Assembly (NCBI GenBank): GCA_007134115.1
Contig: SLLK01000108.1
Coordinates: 1 to 9,710 of the forward strand
DNA from: Gammaproteobacteria bacterium
GTDB lineage: Bacteria; Pseudomonadota; Gammaproteobacteria; UBA5335; SLRW01
DNA length: 9,710 nt
Reading direction: 5' to 3'
The notes under the pieces were generated by a model. That model searched no databases. It was given only the letters and a program-made list of their open reading frames with translations, and was not told where the DNA came from. Position numbers and translations under genes: made by a program. Shown here one piece after another: positions 1 to 9,710 of the stretch (within the stretch, counting starts at the first letter, position 1; each line of letters starts with the position of its first letter).

Positions 1-10
1 CTGTCGCTGT

Positions 11-2674
11 TCAGGTGGTCCACGGTGCGTCGCGCCCGGCATCCAGCGCGTATTGGCTGATCGCCTTGTCGACGGTGTCGGTCTGTATCTTGCCGTCGCT
101 GGCCAGTGAGCGTAACGCGGCGAGGGCGATGTAATGACGGTCCATTTCGAAATAGCGGCGCAACTGCTCGCGGGTATCGCTGCGACCGAAGCCGTCGGTG
201 CCGAGTACGCGGTAGGGGGCCTTGATCCACGGGCGAATCTGGTCGGCGACGGCGCGCATGTAGTCGGTTGCGGCGATCACCGGGGTGTCATCGCCATCCA
301 GGCAGTGCGTGACGTGACAATCACTGGTGTCGCCCTGCAACAACTGCCGGCGGTCGGCCGCCATGCCATCGCGGCGCAGCTCGGTAAAGCTGGTGACACT
401 CCACACGTCGGCGCTGACGTTCCAGTCCTCGCGCAGCAGGCTCGCGGCGGCCTCCACCTCGCGCAGGATGGTGCCCGAGCCGAGCAGCCGCACCCGTGGC
501 AGCGTCTTGCCCTGGCTTGTGCGTGCGCCCTTGTGCAGCCGGTACATACCGCGAATGATGTCGTCCTCGACACCGTCGGGCATGGCCGGATGAGGATAAT
601 CCTCGTTCATCACCGTGATGTAGTAATACACATCCTCGTGGCGCTCGTACATGCGGCGCATGCCATGGTGGACGATGACGGCGAGCTCGTAGCCGTAGCA
701 CGGGTCGTAGCTGATGCAGTTGGGGATCGCCGAGGTCAACAGGTGACTGTGGCCATCCTGGTGCTGCAACCCTTCGCCGTTGAGCGTGGTGCGCCCCGCG
801 GTGCCGCCGAGCAGGAAGCCGCGTGCGCGGCTGTCGCCGGCCGCCCACATCAGATCACCGATGCGCTGGAAGCCGAACATCGAGTAGAAGATATAGAAGG
901 GGATCATGCTCAGGCCGTGATTGCTGTAGGAGGTCGCTGCAGCCAGCCAGGAAGAGAAGGCGCCTGCCTCGGTGATGCCCTCCTCGAGAATCTGGCCCTT
1001 GATGTCCTCGCGGTAATAGGCGAGCTGGTCGGCGTCCTGGGGCTCGTAGAGCTGGCCGCTGGAGGCATAGATGCCAAGCTGGCGGAACAGCCCTTCCATG
1101 CCGAAAGTGCGCGCTTCGTCGGGCACGATGGGGACGATGCGCGGACCGATGTTTTTATCGCGCACCAGCGCCGAGAGCAGCCTGACAAAGGCCATGGTGG
1201 TGGATATTTCGCGCTCGCCGCTGCCGCTGGTCACGCTCTGGAAGGCTGACAGGGGCGGGATCTGTAACTCGTCGGCCTCGCGCCGGCGCGCCGGCAGATA
1301 GCCGCCGAGCCGCGTACGCCGTTCGCGCAGGTAGGTCATCTCCGGGCTGTCTTCGTCCGGTTTGTAGAACGGAACCTCGTCAACCTGTTCGTCGGTGATC
1401 GGGATATTGAAGCGGTCGCGGAACTTGCGTAACGCCGAGGCGCTGATCTTTTTTTGCTGGTGGCTGATGTTCTGGGCCTCGCCGGACTCGCCCATGCCAT
1501 AGCCCTTGACCGTCTTGGCCAGGATCACCGTGGGCTGGCCCGTATGTTTCATGGCCGCGGCGTAGGCGGCGAACATTTTGTGCGGATCATGCCCGCCGCG
1601 GTTGAGGCGCCAGATGTCCTCGTCGGTCATGCGCGCCACCAGTTCCTTGAGTTCGGGATACTTGCCAAAGAAATACTCGCGGGTGTAGGCGCCGCCCTTG
1701 ACCTTGTAGTTCTGGTATTCACCGTCAACGGCTTCTTCCATGCGCTGCTGCAGCAAACCCTGGGTGTCGCGGGCGAGGAGGGGGTCCCAGTAAGAACCCC
1801 AGATCACCTTGATCACATTCCAGCCGGCACCGCGGAATTCGCCTTCGAGTTCCTGAATGATCTTGCCGTTGCCTCGCACCGGCCCGTCCAGCCGCTGCAG
1901 GTTACAGTTGACGACGAAGATCAGATTGTCGAGATTCTCGCGCGCTGCCAGGCCAATGGCGCCCAGCGACTCGGGCTCGTCCATTTCGCCGTCACCCATG
2001 AAGGCCCAGACTTTGCGGTCTGCGGCATCGGCGAGGCCGCGGTCATGCAGGTATTGCATGAAGCGCGCCTGGTAGATGGCCATGATGGGCCCCAGCCCCA
2101 TGGACACTGTGGGGAACTGCCAGAAATCAGGCATCAGCCAGGGGTGCGGATAGGACGGCAGGCCGGGGCTGCCGGCTTCCTGGCGGAAACGGTCCAGATC
2201 ATCCTCGGTAAGGCGGCCCTCCAGATAGGCACGCGCGTAGATACCGGGCGCCGAGTGTCCCTGGATATAGACCAGGTCGCCGCCGTGTTCGTCACTGGCG
2301 GCGCGGAAGAAGTGATTAAAGCCCACATCGTAGAGCGTGGCCGAGGAGGCGAAGCTGGCAATATGCCCGCCCAGGCCGGCGTTCTTGCGGTTGGCGCGCA
2401 CCACCATGGCCATGGCATTCCAGCGGATGATGGAACGCAGCCGCCATTCCAGGTCCGGGTTGCCGGGGCTGCGTTCCTCCAGCTGGGAGGGAATGGTGTT
2501 GACGTATGCAGTGTTGGGGCTGAACGGAATATAGGCGCCCGAGCGACGCGATTTCTCTATCAGTTGCTCGAGCAGATAGTGTGCCCGCTCGGGACCTTCG
2601 GCGTGGAGCACGCCCTCCAGTGCATCCAGCCATTCCCGGGTTTCCTGCGGATCGCTGTCGGACCGGTCGTCCAT
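11..2674 (-). CDS. aceE: Pyruvate dehydrogenase E1 component, homodimeric type
   Basis: This is the thiamine-diphosphate E1 of the pyruvate dehydrogenase complex. It decarboxylates pyruvate and acetylates the lipoyl group of E2 in the cytoplasm. The protein has 887 residues, the same length as E. coli AceE. Visible motifs, numbered from the ATG: the GGHIASFASS segment with its active-site His near 104; QGHSAPG with His near 140; the ThDP/Mg signature GDGEMDEPES from 227 with the partner NCNLQRLDGP near 256-265; NISHQQKK with His near 405; the catalytic Glu region EEGITEAG with Glu near 569; and LQHQDGHSH near 637-644. All key residues are present and the frame is intact. I start at the ATG (2672-2674) because GAGG lies 7 bases upstream. 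An in-frame TTG two codons earlier would be only 1 base from that site. The gene is divergent from sucA. Its 3' neighbour is outside the window, so linkage to aceF cannot be seen. The single-chain (not alpha/beta) E1 type is usual in gamma- and betaproteobacteria. Confidence 0.97.
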   Translation of the reverse strand: MDDRSDSDPQETREWLDALEGVLHAEGPERAHYLLEQLIEKSRRSGAYIPFSPNTAYVNTIPSQLEERSPGNPDLEWRLRSIIRWNAMAMVVRANRKNAGLGGHIASFASSATLYDVGFNHFFRAASDEHGGDLVYIQGHSAPGIYARAYLEGRLTEDDLDRFRQEAGSPGLPSYPHPWLMPDFWQFPTVSMGLGPIMAIYQARFMQYLHDRGLADAADRKVWAFMGDGEMDEPESLGAIGLAARENLDNLIFVVNCNLQRLDGPVRGNGKIIQELEGEFRGAGWNVIKVIWGSYWDPLLARDTQGLLQQRMEEAVDGEYQNYKVKGGAYTREYFFGKYPELKELVARMTDEDIWRLNRGGHDPHKMFAAYAAAMKHTGQPTVILAKTVKGYGMGESGEAQNISHQQKKISASALRKFRDRFNIPITDEQVDEVPFYKPDEDSPEMTYLRERRTRLGGYLPARRREADELQIPPLSAFQSVTSGSGEREISTTMAFVRLLSALVRDKNIGPRIVPIVPDEARTFGMEGLFRQLGIYASSGQLYEPQDADQLAYYREDIKGQILEEGITEAGAFSSWLAAATSYSNHGLSMIPFYIFYSMFGFQRIGDLMWAAGDSRARGFLLGGTAGRTTLNGEGLQHQDGHSHLLTSAIPNCISYDPCYGYELAVIVHHGMRRMYERHEDVYYYITVMNEDYPHPAMPDGVEDDIIRGMYRLHKGARTSQGKTLPRVRLLGSGTILREVEAAASLLREDWNVSADVWSVTSFTELRRDGMAADRRQLLQGDTSDCHVTHCLDGDDTPVIAATDYMRAVADQIRPWIKAPYRVLGTDGFGRSDTREQLRRYFEMDRHYIALAALRSLASDGKIQTDTVDKAISQYALDAGRDAPWTT

Positions 2675-2681
2675 CGTCAAA

Positions 2682-2685
2682 CCTC
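2682..2685 (-). promoter_or_regulatory. Ribosome binding site of aceE
   Basis: On the minus strand GAGG is followed by 7 bases and then ATG (2674-2672). This spacing favours the ATG over the TTG at 2680-2678 and gives a protein of the length usual for AceE. Confidence 0.7.
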
Positions 2686-2850
2686 GTGTGTTTACCTGCG
2701 CGATGCGGGCCAGAACCCCGATAGTAGACGTGTTGCGCCCCCTGTTTCCATCCCCGGCCTGGCTGTCACATCCCCGAATGACTGGACAGGGCGGAACTGA
2801 CTTGCGCGGCGGTGGTCTTTTCGCATGCGCTGCATTTATGCTGTGATTCC

Positions 2851-2878
2851 CGGCGCGATGCGGCGCCGACGTTTTTTT
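2851..2878 (+). terminator. Terminator-like hairpin upstream of sucA
   Basis: CGGCGC (2851-2856) and GCGCCG (2863-2868) form a perfect 6-bp stem with a 6-base loop. Three bases (ACG) follow, then seven T (2872-2878). This has the form of an intrinsic terminator read on the plus strand, but no plus-strand gene lies upstream of it in the window. It could end a short leader or small RNA, act as an attenuator before sucA, or be chance in GC-rich DNA. The short stem and the 3-base gap before the T-run weaken the call. Confidence 0.35.
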
Positions 2879-2894
2879 GCGGGTGCATACGGGT

Positions 2895-2900
2895 TAGAAT
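2895..2900 (+). promoter_or_regulatory. Candidate -10 element for sucA
   Basis: TAGAAT matches the sigma-70 -10 consensus at five of six positions. At 17-base spacing the -35 position is only a T-run (2872-2877), a poor match. If used, it would give a leader of about 200 bases before sucA. This is a weak prediction by eye. Confidence 0.25.
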
Positions 2901-3105
2901 GTTTCGTACATCAGGCATTTCCGGCAAACATGGGTTCAATGATTGCGAACATCGATTCCGCGCCGGCCTGTGGCAAAGGCTGCGGCCACTCCTCATCTCC
3001 CCGGCCGGGGCTACGCCTTCCTTTCCCTTTTTTGAAGTCCGGACATGCGCTGCGCGCCGCCTGGCGCGTGCGGTGCGTACTTCTCTCCAACGGCAGTAGA
3101 GACTC

Positions 3106-6014
<2,909 letters not shown>

Positions 6015-6018
<4 letters not shown>

Positions 6019-7328
6019 GCGTCGAAGTCAAGGTTCCGCAACTGCCCGAATCGGTCGAGGATGCCACCATTGCCGCCTGGCACAAGCAAGAGGGTGATGC
6101 GGTCAGTCGTGACGAGAACCTGGTTGACCTGGAAACGGACAAGGTAGTGCTGGAAGTGCCGGCGCCCGCCGATGGGGTGATGGGCAAGATCCAGGCGGCC
6201 GAAGGCGACACAGTGACGGCGGGTCAGGTGATCGGGCTGCTTGAAGAGGGCGCCGGCAAATCGGCAGACAAGTCAAAAAGCGCGGCGGGCGAACGCGGCG
6301 ACGACGGCAGCAGCGAAAAGGACGAGCGCGCGGGAGGCAAGGCCGAGAGCGAGCCTTCTGCCGCACAGAAGGGTGCGTCGGGCGGCAAGTCTGCGGCGGT
6401 TTTGAGCCCTGCGGTTCGGCGTCTGGTTGACGAGCACGACCTGGATCCGTCGCGCATCGAGGGTACCGGCAAGGATGGCCGCCTGACCAAGGGCGATGTG
6501 TTGCAGTATCTCGAGAATGGCGAAAGCCGCGACGACGGTGAGGCGGCGCAACCGGCCGTTGAGCGAGATGACGGCGCCGAGGCGGGTGACAAGACTCAGT
6601 CACCCGATGTGGTACCGCCGGCCGAACGACGCCTGGAGCAGCGGGTGCCGATGACCCGCCTGCGTGCGCGCATTGCCGAAAGACTGGTCGAGGCCCAGCG
6701 TACCGCGGCGATTCTGACAACCTGGAACGAGGTGGACCTGGGCGCGGTAGGCGATTTGCGCAAGCGCTACCGGGATCGTTTCGAGAAGGAATACGGCACA
6801 CGCCTGGGGTACATGTCGTTCTTCGTCAAGGCGGCGGTGGAAGCACTCAAGCGATTTCCGGTGATCAATGCCTCCATCGACGGCAAGGATGTGGTTTACC
6901 ACGGTTATTTCGATATCGGTATTGCGGTCTCCGCGCCACGGGGTCTGGTCGTGCCGATCCTGCGCGACGCTGACCGGATGACCTTTGCCGAGGTGGAGAA
7001 ATCGGTGGTGGCCTTTGCCGAGAAGGCGCGTGATGGCAGCCTGACCATGGATGATCTCACCGGGGGTACGTTCAGTATCACCAATGGCGGTGTGTTTGGA
7101 TCGTTGATGTCCTCGCCCATTCTCAACCCGCCGCAGAGCGCCATACTGGGGATGCACAAGATCCAGGAACGACCCATGGTGGTCGATGGCGAGATTGTGG
7201 CGCGGCCGATGATGTATCTGGCGCTGTCTTATGACCACCGCCTGGTGGATGGCAAGGACGCGGTGCAGTTCCTGGTGGCAATCAAGGAGCTGCTTGAAGA
7301 CCCCGCGCGGCTGATGTTGCAGGTTTGA
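6015..7328 (+). CDS. sucB: Dihydrolipoyllysine succinyltransferase, E2 of 2-oxoglutarate dehydrogenase
   Basis: This is the core E2 of the complex: it carries succinyl groups on a lipoyl arm and transfers them to CoA. Domains in order: lipoyl domain (about 1-77) with ETDKVVLEVPA and lipoyl-Lys43; a charged flexible linker (about 78-127); the peripheral E3-binding domain (about 128-168, LSPAVRRLVDEHDL through GRLTKGDVLQYL); a second linker (about 169-207); and the acyltransferase domain (about 208-437) with SYDHRLVDG, including catalytic His408 and Asp412. The single lipoyl domain, the ETDKV context and the position after sucA favour succinyltransferase over acetyltransferase. The length of 437 exceeds E. 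coli SucB (405), and the excess lies in the linkers. The linkers are rich in Asp, Glu, Lys, Gly and Ser rather than Ala/Pro. The start overlaps the sucA stop as ATGA, and GGAG sits 5 bases upstream, so translational coupling is likely. Confidence 0.97.
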
Positions 7329-7336
7329 GACCGGCG

Positions 7337-7353
7337 TCCCGGGCGACCCGGGA
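7337..7353 (+). other. Hairpin in the sucB-lpd spacer
   Basis: TCCCGGG and CCCGGGA form a perfect 7-bp inverted repeat around a CGA loop, 9 bases after the sucB stop. No T-run follows, so it is not a standard intrinsic terminator. It could protect the sucAB transcript 3' end, reduce read-through into lpd, or have no role. Confidence 0.5.
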
Positions 7354-7397
7354 GAGAGGTGTGCCGGCCGTGGCCGTCGCGCGCGAAATTCGCATGT

Positions 7398-7403
7398 GGA
7401 GAG
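7398..7403 (+). promoter_or_regulatory. Ribosome binding site of lpd
   Basis: GGAGAG lies 6 bases before the ATG at 7410. It selects this start over an in-frame GTG at 7359-7361, which would add 17 residues without family character. Confidence 0.75.
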
Positions 7404-7409
7404 TATGGA

Positions 7410-8843
7410 ATGGCCAAGCAGTTTGATGTGGTGGTAATTGGCGCCGGTCCCGCCGGCTACGTGGCGGCAATCCGTTGTGCGCAACTGGGGTTGAAAACCG
7501 CCTGTATCGACGACTGGGTCGGCCTGGACGGCAAGACAGCGCTGGGCGGCACCTGTCTGAACGCAGGCTGTATTCCGTCCAAGGCGTTGCTCGAGGCCTC
7601 TGAAACCTACCACCGGATGCAGGGTGGCATGGAGGATTTCGGTGTCATCACCGGTGAGGTCAAGCTGGATCTCGCTGGCATGCACGGCCACAAGGATCGC
7701 GTGGTCAAAAGTCTGACCTCGGGTATTGAAGGCCTGTTCAAAAGCAACAAGATCACGCGCCTGGAAGGCCGCGGCAAATTGCTGAGCAACAGCAAGGTTG
7801 AGTTTGCGCCTCTCAAGAAGGGCGCAAAGGCGGAAGAGATCGAGGCCGAGCACATTATCCTGGCCAGTGGCTCGGTGCCGGTGGATATCGATGCGGCGCC
7901 GATGAACGGCGAAACCATCGTCGATTCCTGGGGGGCGCTGGAGTTCCAGGAAGTGCCGAAGAAACTGGGGGTGATCGGGGCCGGGGTGATCGGTCTGGAA
8001 CTGGGCAGTGTATGGCGGCGCCTGGGTAGTGAAGTGGTACTGCTGGAAGCCCAGGACCGGTTTTTGTCTTTTGCCGACAAGGACATTGCGCGCCATGCGC
8101 TGAAATCGTTCGAAAAGCAGGGGCTGGATATCAAGCTCGGTTGCCGGGTGCTTTCGGCCAGTGCCTCGGGCAAGTCGGTGACCGTGGAATATCAGGATGG
8201 TGACGGCAAAAAACAGACGCTCAAGGTCGATCGCTTGATTGTCTCGGTGGGGCGGCGTCCCAATACAGACGGGCTGGCGGCCGAGGAATCCGGTCTGCAG
8301 ACCGATGAAAAGGGCTACGTGGACATCGATGACAATTGCCGCACCAATCTGCCCGGTGTCTATGCCGTGGGGGATGTGGTGCGCGGACCCATGCTGGCGC
8401 ACAAGGGCTCAGAGGAGGGCGTGGCGGTTGCCGAGACCATCGCCGGGCATGTTGCGCACGTCAATTATGATGTCATCCCGTCTGTGATCTACACCCACCC
8501 GGAGATTGCCTGGGTGGGCAAGAGCGAAGATGCCCTGAAGTCCGCCGATGCGGATTACCGGGTGGGCACCTTTCCCTACGCGGCGGCCGGACGGGCACGC
8601 GCCATGGGCCAGACCGAGGGGCTCGTCAAGATACTCACCGACGCGCCAACCGACCGCATCATCGGTGTGCATATCTTCGGTCATGCGGCGAGCGAGTTGA
8701 TTGCCGAGGCCGTGGTGGCCATGGAGTTCGGCGCCAGCTCGGAAGATCTGGCGCGCATCGTGCACGCCCATCCGACACTCTCCGAGGCGGTGCATGAGGC
8801 GGCGCTGGCGGTGGACAAGCGGGCGATCCACAAGAAAAACTAG
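7410..8843 (+). CDS. lpd: Dihydrolipoyl dehydrogenase (E3)
   Basis: This FAD flavoprotein reoxidises dihydrolipoyl groups on E2 and passes electrons to NAD+. The protein has 477 residues, the usual length for an E3 without a fused lipoyl domain. From the N-terminus: FAD-binding VVIGAGPAGYVAA (8-20); the redox-active disulfide in GGTCLNAGCIPSK (Cys49, Cys54); the NAD-binding Rossmann motif GVIGAGVIGLELGSVW (187-202); the second FAD motif VYAVGDVVRGPMLAHKG (317-333); and the dimerisation domain with the active-site HAHPTLSE (His454, Glu459). All catalytic residues are present. It follows sucB by 81 bases on the same strand and probably belongs to the sucAB-lpd unit. It may also supply E3 to the pyruvate dehydrogenase complex, whose E1 is encoded divergently nearby; that is inference. 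No clear intrinsic terminator follows. Confidence 0.97.
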   Translation: MAKQFDVVVIGAGPAGYVAAIRCAQLGLKTACIDDWVGLDGKTALGGTCLNAGCIPSKALLEASETYHRMQGGMEDFGVITGEVKLDLAGMHGHKDRVVKSLTSGIEGLFKSNKITRLEGRGKLLSNSKVEFAPLKKGAKAEEIEAEHIILASGSVPVDIDAAPMNGETIVDSWGALEFQEVPKKLGVIGAGVIGLELGSVWRRLGSEVVLLEAQDRFLSFADKDIARHALKSFEKQGLDIKLGCRVLSASASGKSVTVEYQDGDGKKQTLKVDRLIVSVGRRPNTDGLAAEESGLQTDEKGYVDIDDNCRTNLPGVYAVGDVVRGPMLAHKGSEEGVAVAETIAGHVAHVNYDVIPSVIYTHPEIAWVGKSEDALKSADADYRVGTFPYAAAGRARAMGQTEGLVKILTDAPTDRIIGVHIFGHAASELIAEAVVAMEFGASSEDLARIVHAHPTLSEAVHEAALAVDKRAIHKKN

Positions 8844-8904
8844 GGGAACCAGTAAGCGCAAAGGCCAGGGTCAAGAAGCCGGAAACGCGGCTGTGGGGAG
8901 GATG

Positions 8905-8932
8905 GTGAACAGTGAATGGTGAAAAGTGAAAA
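8905..8932 (+). repeat. Four-copy GTGAA heptamer tandem repeat
   Basis: GTGAA occurs at 8905, 8912, 8919 and 8926, exactly 7 bases apart, giving units GTGAACA, GTGAATG, GTGAAAA and GTGAAAA. It lies in the non-coding spacer after lpd. Short degenerate heptamer arrays of this kind are a dispersed intergenic motif in many bacterial genomes. Whether others exist in this genome cannot be seen here. Confidence 0.7.
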
Positions 8933-8961
8933 GAAACCGGAAACCCGAATACCCTGTTTCT

Positions 8962-8979
8962 CCTTCATGACCTTCGTGG
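8962..8979. repeat. Tandem nonamer CCTTCRTGR, dispersed-repeat type
   Basis: CCTTCATGA is followed directly by CCTTCGTGG. The pattern resembles the CCTTCGTGTCCTTCGTGG family of intergenic motifs that I recall as repeated in assorted proteobacterial genomes. It has no coding role here. The assignment to a dispersed family is from memory of the pattern, not a search. Confidence 0.4.
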
Positions 8980-9053
8980 TTCGCGTTTATCAGGTTCCGA
9001 GGTTCTCCCTCCCCCTTGCGCGAGTAGCGGCAGGGGCGTTGTAGGGGTGGGGA

Positions 9054-9710
9054 TCACGGCTTGGAATTGGCCCAATTTTTAGCCCAGTGGAGGATTTCCT
9101 GCACTGTTTCCATCGTTGCTGCCTCGCAATAGAGCCGCAGGACGGGTTCTGTGCCGCTGAAGCGGATCAATAACCAACTGCCATCGGCTAACCGCAATTT
9201 GTAGCCGTCGATCGCCAAGCAGTCCGTTACTGCTTTCCCCGCCACCACATCCGGGGTCGCCGTTTGGAGCCGCTCTAAAAGGGCATTGCGCACCGCCATT
9301 GTGGCCAGGGGGAGATCGATGCGGTCATAGGTGGAGGTGAACCCGACGGAGGCCTGGAGTTGACGGTGGCGATCGCCAATATCCTGGCCCGATTCCACCA
9401 ACGCCTCTAGTAAATAGAGGGCCGATAACAGCGCATCCCGCTCCGGAATGTGGGTGCCGTAGCCGATGCCGCCGGATTCCTCGCCGCCGATCAGTACCTC
9501 CGCTTGGAGCATGCGATCGCCAATGTATTTATAACCAATGGGGGTTTCAAAGAGGGGAATATTCAACCGTTGGGCTAACTTGGGGATTAGATCCGAACCG
9601 CTGACGGTTTTGACGATTTCCCCCGTAAATCCTTTATGGGTAGATAAATGTTCAATCAGAATCGGGATCAACACCTGGGAACTGCGAAATTCCCCCTGGC
9701 CATCAATGGC
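9054..9710 (-). CDS. Phosphoglucomutase/phosphomannomutase, C-terminal part (partial at window edge)
   Basis: This is an alpha-D-phosphohexomutase, which moves phosphate between C1 and C6 of a hexose (glucose or mannose phosphate). The frame is open to the window edge (218 residues visible); the first visible residues, AIDGQGEF, are the stretch that in this family follows the metal-binding DGDGDR loop. The catalytic phosphoserine and metal loop are therefore outside the window. Visible motifs are the domain 3 sugar-binding loop GGEESGGIGYG and the domain 4 phosphate-binding loop RFSGTEPVLRLYCEA, followed by a TGA stop. A GTG at 9674-9672 is internal, not a start. GC is lower than in the rest of the window (28/60 at 9061-9120 and 30/60 at 9541-9600, against 41/60 at 8701-8760). 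Two HIP1 cores lie inside it. By wording and composition it looks cyanobacterial. Substrate preference cannot be decided. It is convergent with lpd. Confidence 0.9.
   Translation of the reverse strand, partial: AIDGQGEFRSSQVLIPILIEHLSTHKGFTGEIVKTVSGSDLIPKLAQRLNIPLFETPIGYKYIGDRMLQAEVLIGGEESGGIGYGTHIPERDALLSALYLLEALVESGQDIGDRHRQLQASVGFTSTYDRIDLPLATMAVRNALLERLQTATPDVVAGKAVTDCLAIDGYKLRLADGSWLLIRFSGTEPVLRLYCEAATMETVQEILHWAKNWANSKP
9368..9377. repeat. HIP1 palindrome, full decamer
   Basis: GGCGATCGCC is the complete highly iterated palindrome known for extreme abundance in many cyanobacterial genomes. It lies inside the mutase coding region. I saw no GCGATCGC in bases 1-9050. Confidence 0.75.
9513..9520. 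repeat. HIP1 palindrome, core octamer
   Basis: GCGATCGC is followed by C, giving nine of the ten HIP1 bases. It is the second copy within about 150 bases. A near match (TCGATCGCC) lies at 9208-9216. Confidence 0.7.

Larger units (their letters stand above)
2675..3105. other. Divergent aceE/sucA intergenic region
   Basis: These 431 bases separate the starts of two divergently read genes and must hold promoters for both. I see no convincing protein gene: the open frames here are short, overlap one another and resemble nothing I recognise. Visible structure is a GC hairpin followed by seven T (2851-2878) and a TAGAAT hexamer at 2895-2900 in the sucA direction. No clear sigma-70 promoter pair could be found by eye for aceE. 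No sdhCDAB genes precede sucA, unlike the enterobacterial sdh-suc arrangement. Confidence 0.75.

Noticed and set aside
2675..2680. TTG start for aceE two codons upstream of the ATG
   Set aside because: The GAGG ribosome site is only 1 base from the TTG but 7 bases from the ATG.
1454..2800. Long plus-strand open frame opposite aceE
   Set aside because: It is antisense to the strongly supported aceE and its translation shows no recognisable domain. GC-rich codon use commonly leaves the opposite strand open. The same applies to 134-1249.
7359..7409. GTG start adding 17 residues to Lpd
   Set aside because: The added residues lack family character, no ribosome site precedes it, and GGAGAG is well spaced before the ATG at 7410.
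6600..8402. 600-codon minus-strand open frame opposite sucB and lpd
   Set aside because: It spans two clear genes and their spacer, has no family motifs, and is explained by codon bias of the sense genes.
8877..8892. Hairpin AGCCG/CGGCT as the lpd terminator
   Set aside because: The stem is only 5 bp and no T-run follows on the plus strand.
8905..8932. CRISPR-like array
   Set aside because: The units are 7-base tandem copies with no spacers and no cas genes nearby.
9672..9674. GTG as the start of the mutase gene
   Set aside because: The frame stays open to the window edge with family-typical residues (AIDGQGEF), so the gene is cut by the window rather than starting here.

Overview
The window reads as the core oxidative-metabolism locus of a GC-rich proteobacterium, most likely a gammaproteobacterium. 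The evidence is a homodimeric-type pyruvate dehydrogenase E1 (AceE) of the same length as the E. coli enzyme, and a sucA-sucB-lpd cluster with enterobacterial-style motifs. The last ~660 bases look different: they hold the 3' part of a phosphohexomutase gene with lower GC and two copies of the cyanobacterial HIP1 palindrome core. Genus cannot be assigned from what is visible.

Layout. (1) 11-2674, minus strand: aceE, pyruvate dehydrogenase E1. Its downstream side, where aceF often lies, is outside the window. (2) 2675-3105: a 431-base divergent intergenic region with the two start regions, a terminator-like hairpin plus T-run, and a weak candidate promoter. (3) 3106-8843, plus strand: sucA (2-oxoglutarate dehydrogenase E1), sucB (E2 succinyltransferase, ATGA overlap with sucA) and lpd (E3), a likely operon. 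A 7-bp perfect hairpin sits between sucB and lpd. (4) 8844-9053: non-coding, with a four-copy GTGAA heptamer repeat and a second short tandem motif of a dispersed-repeat type. (5) 9054-9710, minus strand: phosphoglucomutase/phosphomannomutase, open to the window edge and lacking its N-terminal half.

How the genes work together: AceE decarboxylates pyruvate for acetyl-CoA synthesis. SucA, SucB and Lpd form the complete 2-oxoglutarate dehydrogenase complex of the TCA cycle. The single E3 encoded here could also serve the pyruvate complex. The divergent arrangement puts entry into the cycle and a key cycle step next to one shared control region.

I found no undescribed multi-gene system. The observation most worth checking is the abrupt switch to cyanobacterial-looking DNA at the right end, which is either a chimeric assembly or a horizontal transfer. 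Secondary points are the leader hairpin before sucA, the extended basic SucA tail, and the charged SucB linkers.
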